64,000 bases of DNA from Candidatus Coatesiibacteriota bacterium (GCA_030602715.1 JAUVZD010000006.1:62001-126000); one strand, 5' to 3'; positions 1 to 8,611 are shown, counted from the stretch's first letter. Numbers and translations are program-made. The notes: generated from the letters alone by a model not told the origin.

Positions 1-382
1 TGCCGTATTCCTCTGAGGAACAAGCCAGTTGTACCTTCGGGGGGTCGGCTAGAGTGCGGGCTGCTTCAAGAATATACAATGTGGAGAGGACATTGGTAGT
101 TATGGTTTCACCGGGGGCGGACCAGGATGTGGGCACGAAGCTTTGGGCGGCGAGGTGGAAGATGATTTCTGGTTTTGCCTGAGTAATCAGGCTCTTTGTG
201 GAGGAGGAGTCTCGCAGGTCGGTCTCAATCAGATTGACCCTGCCCTCCAGGTGGCGGATGTTCTCCATAGGACTGCGCCAGCGGATGGTGCCGATGATCT
301 CCGCCTGCGGGAAGTTGTCCAGGATATACTCCGCCAGGTGGCTTCCGGCAAATCCGGTTACTCCGGTAATCAAAACTCGCAT
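1..382 (-). CDS. NAD-dependent nucleotide-sugar dehydratase/epimerase (GDP-mannose 4,6-dehydratase-like), N-terminal part
   Basis: Extended short-chain dehydrogenase that would act on a nucleotide sugar for surface polysaccharide synthesis. The first 127 residues are visible; the rest lies beyond the left edge. The start MRVLITGVTGFAGSH carries the GxxGxxG NAD-binding loop, and IIFHLAAQSFVPTSW followed by CSSEEYG fits the GDP-mannose dehydratase/RmlB group, the Ser belonging to the Ser-Tyr-Lys triad region. The ATG at 382 is preceded by a GGAAG ribosome site and a good promoter (430-458). Substrate specificity cannot be fixed from this fragment: dTDP-glucose 4,6-dehydratase or a UDP-sugar epimerase remain possible. 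Confidence 0.88.
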   Translation of the reverse strand, partial: MRVLITGVTGFAGSHLAEYILDNFPQAEIIGTIRWRSPMENIRHLEGRVNLIETDLRDSSSTKSLITQAKPEIIFHLAAQSFVPTSWSAPGETITTNVLSTLYILEAARTLADPPKVQLACSSEEYG

Positions 383-429
383 ATTGACTTCCTGATGGAT
401 GTTTTTGAGGGGAATAATAATTAAATGGG

Positions 430-458
430 ATTATATCCCACTTATATACATGGGTCAA
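430..458 (-). promoter_or_regulatory. Sigma70-type promoter for the dehydratase gene
   Basis: On the minus strand TTGACC (458-453), a 17-bp spacer and a perfect TATAAT (435-430). It lies just downstream of the pyrD stop codon, so the dehydratase gene can be transcribed independently of pyrKD with a leader of about 40 nt. Confidence 0.7.
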
Positions 459-475
459 CCACTTTCGCTTTGGGA

Positions 476-1411
476 TTAGTCTTTCTGTGCCAGTCTGCCC
501 ACTATATCGGTAATTTCTTCATAACCTTTTTCTAAAAGGTATTGACTTAGACCGTCGCAGATTCTCTCGGCAATGTCCGGCTGGACGAAGATGGCGGTTC
601 CCACCTGCACCGCGCTCGCTCCTGCCAGAAGGAAAGCGCAAGCGTCATCAGAACAGCTTATCCCCCCCATCCCCACAACGGGAATCTTGACCGCTTGGGC
701 GACCATATAGACCTGGCGCAGGGCAAAGGGTAGAATCGCTGGACCGGATAGCCCCCCGAAGGTGTTCCCCAGCACTGTTCTTTGGCGTTCAACATCAACA
801 ACCAGGGCGGGGAGGGTATTTACGAGAGAGATGGCGTCGGCGCCGGCGTCCTCGGCGGACCTGGCTATAACCGTGATGTCGGTGACCAGAGGGGCGAGCT
901 TTACCCAGATGGGAAGTGCAGTGGCTTTCTTAACTGCGGAAGTAATTTTAGAGACTACTTTGGGGTCGGTGCCGAAGTGCATTCCCCCGGCTTTAATGTT
1001 GGGGCAGGAGAGGTTTAGCTCCAGAACATCAAGGGGTGAGGCTTGGTTGCACTTCTCGGCCATACTTACAAAACCATTATCGTCGTCTGCGGATAGATTG
1101 AGAATGATGCGGGTGCCGGCGGACGCCAAGTCCTCAAGCTGGGGTAGTTTCTCCTTGATGACCACAGCTATCCCCGGGTTCTCCAGTCCGATGGAGTTGA
1201 CCAATCCCGCCGGCGTCTCCACCAGTCTGGGAGGGGGATTTCCCGCCTGGGGCTTGGGGGTGGTGCCCTTGAGCGCCACCCCGCCGAAGACTCTTGGGTC
1301 GGCGCTGGGTTCATACTCCCTCCCGTAGCCGAAGGTTCCGGATGCGGCTATGATCGGGTTCTTGAACTCCAGACTCCCCACAGTGGTGGCAAGTGACGGA
1401 TGTGTTACCAT
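476..1411 (-). CDS. pyrD: Dihydroorotate dehydrogenase B, catalytic subunit
   Basis: FMN TIM-barrel enzyme of about 311 residues that oxidises dihydroorotate to orotate in pyrimidine synthesis. The class 1 signatures are clear: GTFGYGREY near the N-terminus, ALKGTTPKPQAGNPPPR, the ELNLSCPN loop with the catalytic cysteine typical of class 1 enzymes, and the FMN-phosphate region GMGGISCSDDACAFLLAGA then VQVGTAIF. The adjacent electron-transfer subunit PyrK, overlapped by 7 nt, marks it as class 1B, the NAD-linked heterotetramer. It is the second gene of a two-gene operon. Confidence 0.97.
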   Translation of the reverse strand: MVTHPSLATTVGSLEFKNPIIAASGTFGYGREYEPSADPRVFGGVALKGTTPKPQAGNPPPRLVETPAGLVNSIGLENPGIAVVIKEKLPQLEDLASAGTRIILNLSADDDNGFVSMAEKCNQASPLDVLELNLSCPNIKAGGMHFGTDPKVVSKITSAVKKATALPIWVKLAPLVTDITVIARSAEDAGADAISLVNTLPALVVDVERQRTVLGNTFGGLSGPAILPFALRQVYMVAQAVKIPVVGMGGISCSDDACAFLLAGASAVQVGTAIFVQPDIAERICDGLSQYLLEKGYEEITDIVGRLAQKD

Positions 1412-2199
1412 CTCAGCTCCTCAATTCTGAAAACCGGTCCCTGCCGGCAGACGGTGGCGTAGCTTCCGTCGGCGAGCTGGACGGAGCAACCCAGGCAAGC
1501 CCCCACCCCGCAAGCCATTGTCTCCTCTAGGGAGATAAAGCAGGGGGGGGTTGAGGGGATGACTTCTTTGAGGGCGGAAAGCATCTCCCGGGGACCGCAG
1601 GCATAAACCGCATCGTGGGCACCGGGAAGATGTTCCTTTGCCAGCGTGACTACATCGCCTGCAAAGCCCACGGTCCCGTCCTCGGTGGCTAAATGTATCT
1701 CTGCCCGACCCAGTTCTGGGAGGGGGATGAGCTCATCCTCGGTTCTGGCTCCGAAGAGGATTTTGGGGACTATGAGCTTGTCAAGGAAACGTCTGGCGAG
1801 GAAGTGGAGTGAGGCTATGCCGGTGCCTCCGCCGATTAGCAGGGGGCTTACCCCCTCAATGGGATAAGGTTTTCCCAATGGACCAAGGATGGAGACTTGG
1901 TCTCCAGCCTTCAGGTGGGACATAATCCTCGTCGCTTGCCCTACGACCTTGTAGAGAATTTCCACACGTGGAGCCATCCCTGCAATCTTTGAGGCGTTGA
2001 AGATGGAGAAGGGTCTTCGCAAGAGTGGGGAATGGGTGTCGCCCACCTTGATGGTGAGGAATTGGGCGGGAAGTGACTGAGTTGCCAACTCGGTGTTGAG
2101 CAATGCCAACAGGAATAAGCCCGGCTTCAGTCTGTGATTATACTCAACGGTGGCGGTGTGCAGGCGGGCGGTATTGGTGTGGAGGTGCAAAACAGCCAT
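1405..2199 (-). CDS. pyrK: Dihydroorotate dehydrogenase B, electron-transfer subunit
   Basis: FAD and [2Fe-2S] subunit of about 264 residues that passes electrons from PyrD to NAD+. It has a ferredoxin-reductase-like FAD domain (RRPFSIFNAS), an NAD-binding part (LLIGGGTGIASLHFLA, VYACGPREML) and the C-terminal cluster motif ACGVGACLGC with a fourth Cys in ATVCRQGPVF. The ATG at 2199 lies 8 nt behind a TAATAT -10 box and has no ribosome binding site, so the mRNA is probably leaderless. The 3' end overlaps pyrD, implying translational coupling. Confidence 0.96.
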   Translation of the reverse strand: MAVLHLHTNTARLHTATVEYNHRLKPGLFLLALLNTELATQSLPAQFLTIKVGDTHSPLLRRPFSIFNASKIAGMAPRVEILYKVVGQATRIMSHLKAGDQVSILGPLGKPYPIEGVSPLLIGGGTGIASLHFLARRFLDKLIVPKILFGARTEDELIPLPELGRAEIHLATEDGTVGFAGDVVTLAKEHLPGAHDAVYACGPREMLSALKEVIPSTPPCFISLEETMACGVGACLGCSVQLADGSYATVCRQGPVFRIEELRW

Positions 2200-2207
2200 T
2201 TGGATGA

Positions 2208-2236
2208 ATATTAGGCTATAAATGTTGGCAAGTCAA
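2208..2236 (-). promoter_or_regulatory. Promoter of pyrKD, probably leaderless
   Basis: On the minus strand TTGACT (2236-2231), 17-bp spacer, TAATAT (2213-2208), then only 8 nt (TCATCCAA) before the pyrK ATG. A normal initiation distance puts the transcript start at or next to the start codon. Confidence 0.7.
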
Positions 2237-2265
2237 GGGTGATAATTCCTTTATTCTCACTTAGC

Positions 2266-2294
2266 TTGACAGTGTAATTATCATGTGTTAGAAT
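2266..2294 (+). promoter_or_regulatory. Promoter of the secreted beta-propeller gene
   Basis: TTGACA (2266-2271), 17-bp spacer, TAGAAT (2289-2294) with a TGT extension (TGtTAGAAT). It is divergent from the pyrK promoter about 30 bp away and leaves a leader of about 36 nt before the ATG at 2337. Confidence 0.7.
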
Positions 2295-2336
2295 TACCCA
2301 AGAATATGCGTCTCTTGAGCCCAGGGGGTTAAGGCT

Positions 2337-3155
2337 ATGAAATGGCATATAGTTTTAGTATTCTCTTTGCTTATCGTTGTGCAGGCGGTGTCCCAATCTG
2401 TTTCCGGACCGGTGAGTGTGGTGGATACCTTGGATATCACCGGGATAACCACCGGCGGATTCGGTCTCACCTACGACTGGAGCACGGATTGTCTTTGGGT
2501 CGGCGATCTTGACGCCGGTATTCTTTATCGCATCACCAAAACCAATCCCCCGACCATACAACAGATAGTGCTGGTTCTTGTCGGTCCGAGCGATGTTTAC
2601 GGTTTGACTTACGACAGCTCAACGGTGATGTTGTGCGGCAACGACAAGAAGATCTACACTATGGACCTGGTTACCGGGATTGGCAGCCTTTACCGCAATG
2701 TCCCTGGTTATTGGATTGGGGACCAGCCTTTAGCGCTGGATGTGGTCAACGATGCCATCTATAGCGGTGACTGGGAGGTGGATGACCTGGCTTACGCCAG
2801 TCCGGCCCAGACCGGCAGTTGGCATACCTGGGGCATGACCGATATATCTGGGCTGGCTTGCTCTTTCAGTGGGAGCGAACCTGCGCAGTATCTCTTTGCG
2901 GTGAGTCAACATCCCTCCCAGGGCTACCTTATAATTTACATTCTGGATGGGGGAATTCCCCAGTTCCCCGCCTACGGCATAGAACCACTACCGGAGGAGC
3001 TGTCCCAGATCAATGTCGCTGACTGTGCCTATGACGGGGTCTATCTTTATGTTCTGGATAACCAGGGTTCCGCCAGCTATATCTTTGTGTTGGATTGGCT
3101 GGATAATGTGGTTCAATCGCAGAGCTTAGGGGAGATCAGAGCGCTGTTTAAGTAG
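2337..3155 (+). CDS. Secreted beta-propeller-like protein of unknown function
   Basis: A 272-residue protein with a Sec signal peptide (MKWHIVLVFSLLIVVQAVSQS). Repeated blade-like motifs follow, such as GLTYDWSTDCLWVGD, GLTYDSSTVMLCGND and CAYDGVYLYVLDNQG, each with the spacing of a beta-propeller blade. There is no type IX sorting tail and no catalytic motif. The gene has its own promoter and a terminator at 3184 and stands alone between pyrK and the dcw operon. Similar small propellers occur in secreted proteins of FCB bacteria; no function can be assigned. Confidence 0.75.
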   Translation: MKWHIVLVFSLLIVVQAVSQSVSGPVSVVDTLDITGITTGGFGLTYDWSTDCLWVGDLDAGILYRITKTNPPTIQQIVLVLVGPSDVYGLTYDSSTVMLCGNDKKIYTMDLVTGIGSLYRNVPGYWIGDQPLALDVVNDAIYSGDWEVDDLAYASPAQTGSWHTWGMTDISGLACSFSGSEPAQYLFAVSQHPSQGYLIIYILDGGIPQFPAYGIEPLPEELSQINVADCAYDGVYLYVLDNQGSASYIFVLDWLDNVVQSQSLGEIRALFK

Positions 3156-3183
3156 CACTGCCGAAAGATTGAAGATGTTGGAT

Positions 3184-3207
3184 GGGGCTGATTCAGCCCC
3201 ATTTTTT
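3184..3207 (+). terminator. Rho-independent terminator after the beta-propeller gene
   Basis: GGGGCTGA/TCAGCCCC inverted repeat (3184-3200) followed by a run of six T. Confidence 0.85.
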
Positions 3208-3269
3208 ATTTACGCAATATATGTTGAGTCTGGGAATATAAAAAGTGGAGGGATTTTGCAATTTTTCTC

Positions 3270-3297
3270 TTGACACGGGCAGGTTTTGATGTATAAT
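3270..3297 (+). promoter_or_regulatory. Promoter of the dcw operon (PmraZ)
   Basis: TTGACA (3270-3275), 16-bp spacer, perfect TATAAT (3292-3297). The predicted transcript start falls inside the four-copy repeat that begins at 3298. The leader to the mraZ ATG is about 45 nt. Confidence 0.8.
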
Positions 3298-3332
3298 GGC
3301 AATATAAGGCAAGTATCGGCAAAGTTTGGAAA
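3298..3332 (+). promoter_or_regulatory. Putative MraZ operator: four direct repeats with a 10-bp period
   Basis: GGCAA occurs at 3298, 3308 and 3318 and GGAAA at 3328, exactly 10 bp apart, starting right after the -10 box. MraZ from other bacteria binds three or four short direct repeats with this period upstream of mraZ (TGGG-type in E. coli). The spacing and location are seen directly; the binding is inferred, with a base sequence unlike E. coli. Confidence 0.65.
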
Positions 3333-3347
3333 GTTCGTAAAAAGAGC

Positions 3348-3797
3348 ATGAACTACGAATTCATAGGGCATTATCGTCATTCAATTGACAGCAACGGGCG
3401 CTTGATGGTCCCCAAGAAATTCCGTCAGAACCTGGACGGGGAGATTCTCACCCAGTATTATATGACCCAGGGGTTGGACGGTTGTATCTACATCTTCCCT
3501 CCCGACGAGTGGAAGAAGTTCCAGCGCCAGGTCTATAAGAACCCGGTCAAAAGCCGTGAGGACCGCATCCTGAAACGCTTCTTCTTCTATAATGCGGTTA
3601 CAGTTAAGACTGACTCCATGGGTCGCATCACCATACCCCAGCACCTGAAGGACTACGCCGCCCTTGAAGGAGAGGTGGTGTTAGCCGGCTTCGTCTCCCA
3701 CATTGAGGTGTGGAACCTGGAGAAGTGGGAAGAATTCTCCCAGATTATGAACGATGAGGAGAAGGTCAATCAGCGCCTTATGGAACTGGGCTTCTGA
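3348..3797 (+). CDS. mraZ: Transcriptional regulator MraZ
   Basis: A 149-residue protein with two swapped-hairpin AbrB-type domains, each with a DxxGR core: IDSNGRLMVPKKFR near residue 15 and TDSMGRITIPQHL near residue 88. MraZ forms a ring-shaped oligomer that binds repeats upstream of its own gene and represses the dcw operon. It is the first gene of that operon here, directly behind the four-repeat site. Its TGA overlaps the ATG of rsmH (TGATG). The ribosome site is weak (AAAAAGAG). Confidence 0.97.
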   Translation: MNYEFIGHYRHSIDSNGRLMVPKKFRQNLDGEILTQYYMTQGLDGCIYIFPPDEWKKFQRQVYKNPVKSREDRILKRFFFYNAVTVKTDSMGRITIPQHLKDYAALEGEVVLAGFVSHIEVWNLEKWEEFSQIMNDEEKVNQRLMELGF

Positions 3798-4678
3798 TGA
3801 CCTCCATACATATTCCAGTGATGCTTTCGGAGGTGCTGGACCTGATAAAGCCCCAAGCAGGAAAGACCTACATAGACGTCACCCTGGGTGGAGGAGGACA
3901 CACCAAAGCGCTCCTTGAGGCTTCCGCCCCCACAGGTAGGGTATTTGCCCTGGATTGGGATGCAGGGACTATTGAATCCGCAGAAGCACAGTTGGGGAGA
4001 ACTTATTCCAGATTGACATTGATTGAGGGGAACTTTGCCGACATTGGCGAGCTGGTCGGCGAGAGTGCCGACGGTATCCTCTTTGATTTGGGCTTATCCT
4101 CCGACCAGTTGGCGGATATGGAGAGGGGTTTCAGCTTCACTTCCGATTCATTGCCGGATATGCGCATGAGCCCCAAGGGTCGCCCGGCATATCAGCTTCT
4201 GCAAAAAGGCGGGGAGGAAGAGATAGCCGATGTGCTCTACGAATACGGCGGGGAGAGGCTCTCTCGGCGGATTGCCAGGGCGATAGTCTCCGCCGGCAAG
4301 CGGGGTGAGGAGCTTTCCGCCAAGAGGCTCGCCTCTCTGGTCGCAAAATGCTATCGCCCCGGCAGACATCGCATCCATCCCGCGACCCGCACTTTTCTTG
4401 CTTTGCGCATCTGGGCTAACGATGAGCTCACCAACCTGAAGGCGGGTCTGGAGGGTGCTTGCGGTTTGCTCAATCTTAGGGGAAGGCTCCTGGTCATCTC
4501 CTATCACAGCCTGGAGGACGGCTTGGTCAAGCGCTACTTTCGGGGGTTGGCTGGAAAGGAAAGCGGAGGGAGATTTGAGCTACTCACTAAAAAGCCCCTC
4601 AAGCCTACTCCAGATGAGGTGAGGGAGAACCCCAGGGCTCGCTCGGCAAGGCTACGGGTGATTGAGAGGGTGGCATAA
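3797..4678 (+). CDS. rsmH: 16S rRNA (cytosine-1402-N4)-methyltransferase
   Basis: SAM-dependent methyltransferase (formerly MraW), 293 residues, that modifies C1402 in the ribosomal decoding centre. N-terminal HIPVMLSEVLDLI, the SAM loop DVTLGGGGHTKALLE, the GILFDLGLSSDQLAD signature and C-terminal ISYHSLEDGLVKRYFR are all diagnostic. It has the usual second position in the dcw cluster, with 1-nt coupling to mraZ and a 1-nt gap to ftsL. Confidence 0.98.
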   Translation: MTSIHIPVMLSEVLDLIKPQAGKTYIDVTLGGGGHTKALLEASAPTGRVFALDWDAGTIESAEAQLGRTYSRLTLIEGNFADIGELVGESADGILFDLGLSSDQLADMERGFSFTSDSLPDMRMSPKGRPAYQLLQKGGEEEIADVLYEYGGERLSRRIARAIVSAGKRGEELSAKRLASLVAKCYRPGRHRIHPATRTFLALRIWANDELTNLKAGLEGACGLLNLRGRLLVISYHSLEDGLVKRYFRGLAGKESGGRFELLTKKPLKPTPDEVRENPRARSARLRVIERVA

Positions 4679-4679
4679 T

Positions 4680-5003
4680 ATGGCTTTTTTGCGGGAGAAG
4701 AAGGAGCAGATGAGGAGGGACGAGGGGAGACGCGGTCGGGTTTTTGCCATCTACTCCCTTTGTATCATAATCGTCTTTGGCTTGGTTCTCCTTTACTCCT
4801 ACCAGTATATGAGAATCATAAGCCTGAACTACGAGATAGCTCACAACAAGAACATTCTCTCCCGACTGCGCATTGAGAACGAGGCTTTGAAATCGTCCAT
4901 AACCAAAGAATACTCCCTGGAGAGGATAAAGCAGGAGGCGGAGAAGGAGTTTGGTTTGATGCCTGCGGACCCCTCCCAGGTGGTCTGGGTGCAGGAGCCG
5001 TAA
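4680..5003 (+). CDS. ftsL: Cell division protein FtsL-like
   Basis: A bitopic division protein of 107 residues: a charged cytoplasmic N-terminus, one membrane helix (about residues 20-40, VFAIYSLCIIIVFGLVLLYSY) and a periplasmic coiled coil with heptads (NKNILSRLRIENEALKSSI). FtsL/FtsB-type proteins bridge FtsQ to the FtsW-FtsI synthase. Sequence identity in this family is low, so the call rests on topology and on position between rsmH and the PBP gene. ATG 4680 is preferred over upstream in-frame starts because it follows the rsmH stop by one base. The stop overlaps the next ATG (TAATG). Confidence 0.88.
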   Translation: MAFLREKKEQMRRDEGRRGRVFAIYSLCIIIVFGLVLLYSYQYMRIISLNYEIAHNKNILSRLRIENEALKSSITKEYSLERIKQEAEKEFGLMPADPSQVVWVQEP

Positions 5004-7132
5004 TGGAGCGCGACGAAAAGAGGGAACTGCGCAGATTCCGCATAAAAGTGGGGTTTATCTTCATCCTTCTGGCTGTGTCCTTCATTGCCCTGATTGGCAG
5101 GACCTTCTATCTGCAGGTAGTCCGCGGGGGAGAACTGAGGGAGATTGCGGATAAGAATCAGATAGCCATAGAGGACATACCTGCCGATCGGGGTTTGATT
5201 TTGGACGCCAACGGGGAGCTTTTCGCTACCACCATCATTGCTCCTTCAATTTATGCCCTGCCAAACGACATTCCCGACAAGGAATATACCGCCAAGCAAC
5301 TGTCCCTGGCTCTGGATATGGATGAGGGCTATCTTTTGGGGAGGCTCAATTCAGGCTACCGTTTCGTCTGGCTTGCCCGAAAGATTGAGCCCGGACTGGA
5401 GCAAAGGGTTAAAGAACTGGATTTATTGGGAATAGTGGTCTCCGCTGAACAAGCCCGCCGTTATCCTCTGGGTTCGCTTGCCTGCCACATCCTCGGCTTT
5501 GTGGATGTTGATGGGAGGGCGGTGGGGGGAGTGGAACATTCGCTGGATGAGTATCTGCGGGGATACCCCGGCTTCCGTCTCTCGGTGCACGACGCTTGGG
5601 GTCGCTCGGTGACCTCTGCCGATGATAATTTCATCGCTCCCAGAGACGGCTGTACAGTAACTCTGACCATTGACCAATGGTGCCAGCGAGTGGTGGAGAG
5701 CGAGCTTTCCTTGGCTGTGGAGAGATATGGCGCTAAGGGAGGGACGGTCATCGTCATGGAGGTGGAGAGCGGACGCATCCTGGCTATGGCTTCCCTTCCC
5801 AACTTCAATCCTAATGAATACAAAACCTCCGACCCGACAAGTTGGAAGAATCCGGCGGTCAACCTGGTCTATGAACCCGGCTCCACCATCAAGCCACTCA
5901 TCGTTGCCGCCGCTTTGGAACAGGCTAAGATCGGTGTTTATACCCTCATAAATTGTGAGGGTCCTCTTCAGGTGGGGGAAGCATCCATCACCGATGTGCT
6001 GGTTCATGAGCCCACCCTCTCTATCAGCCAGGTGCTGACCAAATCCAGCAATGTGGGCATCGCCAGGATAGCTATGGACCTGGGGGGAGGAGTCATTCTC
6101 CGGTATATGGAGCTTATGGGCGCAGGAAAGAAGACCGGGATTGAGCTTCCTTATGAATCTGCGGGCATAATCCATTCCCAATGGATGAAGACCAAGGACG
6201 GGGCTGCCTTCACCTCCTTCGGGCAGGGGCTGGCTTTGACCCCACTTCAATTAGCTTGCGCCATTAACACCATCGCCAATGGTGGGACCTGGGTTCAGCC
6301 GACTATCATAGATTCCATCTTTGATGGGGAGGGATACCTGGACTTACCTGAGAGGGAGGAGGTCTCGGTCTTTTCTTCCAAGGTGGCAGGACAAGTCGCT
6401 CTGCTGATGGAGCTGGTGGTGACCGACGGCGGAGGAAAGCTGGCTATGGTGTCCGGCTATCGGGTGGCTGGCAAGACCGGCACCTCGCAGAAGACCAAGG
6501 AAGACGGCGACGGCTATGAGAAGGGCAGCTTCATCGCCTCCTTCGTCGGCTTCGCCCCGGTGGAGGACCCGAAGGTGCTGGTGCTGGTGATGATTGATGA
6601 ACCGACCAACCACCTATACGGCGGCACCGTTGCCGCTCCCACCTTCTCCCGCATCATGGGGGGGATATTGCAGTATCTGGGAATAAGCCCTAGCATCACC
6701 AAACCGCTTACGCCTCCCGATCCCAGGTGGGGATGGGAGCAGGAGGCGATGGATGACCTGTCGCAGATGGATTTGGTGCAGTTGATTCGCTGGGCTAAAC
6801 ATAGTGGGATTGCCCTCCGCCTGGAGGGGGAGGGATCACAGGTTGCGGGCTTTGAGCTACCTTCAGGTGAGAAGTATACCCTCCAAGATTACATCACGGT
6901 TAATCTGACGGAGGGCAATGTAACCATGCCCCGGCTGAGGGGTCTTTCCGTAGGGGAGGCTTACGAGATACTGGTCAACCTGGGGTTGGAGGTGCGGGTT
7001 GAGGGTTGCGGTCCCGTGGTGGTGGGGCAGTATCCGTCGCCGGGCGGGAAAATTGAACCGGAAGTGGTCCTCAGTTTGGGTTGGGGTGATACTGTTCTCG
7101 GCGGTGATGAGCAGGGGAGCGGTATCCTATGA
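5003..7132 (+). CDS. ftsI: Septal peptidoglycan transpeptidase (class B PBP) with C-terminal PASTA domain
   Basis: A 709-residue division transpeptidase that cross-links septal peptidoglycan with FtsW. One N-terminal anchor (residues 15-35), a PBP dimerisation domain, and a transpeptidase domain with S294-T-I-K297, S348-S-N350 and K491-T-G493. The tail (about 632-700, starting NVTMPRLRGLSVGEA) is a PASTA domain, as in SpoVD/PBP2x-type proteins rather than E. coli FtsI. Downstream one would expect murE, but only 45 bp separate this gene from murF. Confidence 0.96.
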   Translation: MERDEKRELRRFRIKVGFIFILLAVSFIALIGRTFYLQVVRGGELREIADKNQIAIEDIPADRGLILDANGELFATTIIAPSIYALPNDIPDKEYTAKQLSLALDMDEGYLLGRLNSGYRFVWLARKIEPGLEQRVKELDLLGIVVSAEQARRYPLGSLACHILGFVDVDGRAVGGVEHSLDEYLRGYPGFRLSVHDAWGRSVTSADDNFIAPRDGCTVTLTIDQWCQRVVESELSLAVERYGAKGGTVIVMEVESGRILAMASLPNFNPNEYKTSDPTSWKNPAVNLVYEPGSTIKPLIVAAALEQAKIGVYTLINCEGPLQVGEASITDVLVHEPTLSISQVLTKSSNVGIARIAMDLGGGVILRYMELMGAGKKTGIELPYESAGIIHSQWMKTKDGAAFTSFGQGLALTPLQLACAINTIANGGTWVQPTIIDSIFDGEGYLDLPEREEVSVFSSKVAGQVALLMELVVTDGGGKLAMVSGYRVAGKTGTSQKTKEDGDGYEKGSFIASFVGFAPVEDPKVLVLVMIDEPTNHLYGGTVAAPTFSRIMGGILQYLGISPSITKPLTPPDPRWGWEQEAMDDLSQMDLVQLIRWAKHSGIALRLEGEGSQVAGFELPSGEKYTLQDYITVNLTEGNVTMPRLRGLSVGEAYEILVNLGLEVRVEGCGPVVVGQYPSPGGKIEPEVVLSLGWGDTVLGGDEQGSGIL

Positions 7133-7177
7133 ATATTATGATACGGCTGTTATGGGATTTCCGGCAGTGGAGGACGG

Positions 7178-8587
7178 GTGGAGAGTAAAACTCATACCGG
7201 TTTGGGCTTCAGCCTGGAGGAGGTGCTGAAGGTTACCTCAGGGCGTCTGGTTTCGGGGGCGGGACCGCACCATTTCAACCGGGTGGGCACCGATAGCCGT
7301 AAGGTTTTTGCCGGGGAGCTCTTCATCGCCCTGAAGGGGGAAAATTTTGACGGTCATCAGTTTGTGCTTCAAGCTTTAGAGGCGGGTGCCTTGGGGGCGA
7401 TTGTAGCAAAACATTTGGAGGGCGAAGTCCCCAAGGATAAGGTGGTCATTGAGGTGGACGACACCTTGCAAGCCCTGCAGAGGTTGGCAGGTTATCATCG
7501 TAGTCGCTTCCAGATACCGGTGGTGGCGATAACCGGCACCGCCGGCAAGACCACCACTAAAAACATGATAGGAGCGATACTTTCCAGCAAGTTCAAAACA
7601 ATGGTGAACCCCGGCAACATCAATAATGAATTCGGCGTGCCCTTAAATCTGCTTTCCATCACACCCCAACATCAGGTTGTGGTGTTAGAGTTGGGGATGA
7701 ACCACCCGGGGGAGGTCGCTCAGTTCACCTCTTTGGTAGCGCCAGATGTGGGTGTAGCCACCAATGTAGGCTTGGGTCATATAGGGTTCTTTGAGAGTAT
7801 TGAGGAGATCGCTCGTGAGAAGGGCTCTCTTTTCACAGCCCTACCGGAGGACGGCTACGCCATACTCAACTACGACGATGAACGGGTGCGGGCTTTTTCC
7901 ACCCCGGCGCACCGGGTGACCTACGGCATCGGTAAAGGTGCCCAGGTGCGTCCGGAGAAAGTGTTTGATAAGGGTCTTGCAGGGATAGAGTTTGTCCTTG
8001 AGGGAGTTACATTCCATCTGCCTATTTTCGGCATCTACAATCTGCATAATGCGCTTGCCGCCTTGGCAGTAGGTTATTCTCTGGGGCTTGCCTGGTCACA
8101 GATGGCTCCTGCGCTGGCAGGTGCCCCGAGCGAGCCTTTGCGTGGAGATCAGGAGGAGATTTGCGGTATAACGGTGATAAATTCCGCCTACAACGCCAAC
8201 CCTCTCTCTCTGACTTCCGCCATCAATTGGCTGGCGACCCTTTCTACCAAGGGGCGAAGGATTCTCCTCTTGGGCGATATGCTGGAGCTTGGCGATACAG
8301 CACCTCAATTGCACCGGGAGATAGGGGCGCTGGTCGCCCGGTTGTGGCGGGAGGGAAAGCTCTACGCCCTGTTAACTGTCGGTGATTTAGGCGGATATAT
8401 CGCCTCCGGCGCCTGGGAGGCGGGGATGAGCAGGGACTTGGCGCTTCATCATGGGAGTCGGGAGGATGTGGTGGAGATGCTTACCGAAATGCTTGAGGAA
8501 GGGGACATTCTACTGGTCAAGGCGAGCCGCATGATGAGACTTGAGGAGTTGGTCGTCTTGCTCAAGGAGCGTTTGGAGCCATCGTAG
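7178..8587 (+). CDS. murF: UDP-MurNAc-tripeptide--D-Ala-D-Ala ligase
   Basis: ATP-dependent Mur ligase of 469 residues that adds D-Ala-D-Ala to the UDP-MurNAc tripeptide. Motifs: GTDSRKVFAGELFIALKG in the N-terminal substrate domain, the P-loop ITGTAGKTTTKNMI, NINNEFGVPLNLL, LELGMNHPGE, and the MurF-specific YNANPLS with ILLLGDMLELG in the C-terminal domain. These separate it from MurE, whose DNPR/DDPR-type signature is absent. The start is GTG at 7178. Confidence 0.95.
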   Translation: MESKTHTGLGFSLEEVLKVTSGRLVSGAGPHHFNRVGTDSRKVFAGELFIALKGENFDGHQFVLQALEAGALGAIVAKHLEGEVPKDKVVIEVDDTLQALQRLAGYHRSRFQIPVVAITGTAGKTTTKNMIGAILSSKFKTMVNPGNINNEFGVPLNLLSITPQHQVVVLELGMNHPGEVAQFTSLVAPDVGVATNVGLGHIGFFESIEEIAREKGSLFTALPEDGYAILNYDDERVRAFSTPAHRVTYGIGKGAQVRPEKVFDKGLAGIEFVLEGVTFHLPIFGIYNLHNALAALAVGYSLGLAWSQMAPALAGAPSEPLRGDQEEICGITVINSAYNANPLSLTSAINWLATLSTKGRRILLLGDMLELGDTAPQLHREIGALVARLWREGKLYALLTVGDLGGYIASGAWEAGMSRDLALHHGSREDVVEMLTEMLEEGDILLVKASRMMRLEELVVLLKERLEPS

Positions 8588-8611
8588 CCTAAAACAGGAG
8601 GGGGGTGCACC

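Noticed and set aside
5423-6250. Long minus-strand reading frame (275 codons) opposite ftsI
   Set aside because: It lies wholly antisense to a certain gene, has low-complexity His/Gln/Arg-rich composition and no recognisable motif.
5003-7132. Possible fusion of MurE to the PBP, to explain the missing murE
   Set aside because: The C-terminal extra part is a PASTA domain; no Mur-ligase P-loop is present in it.
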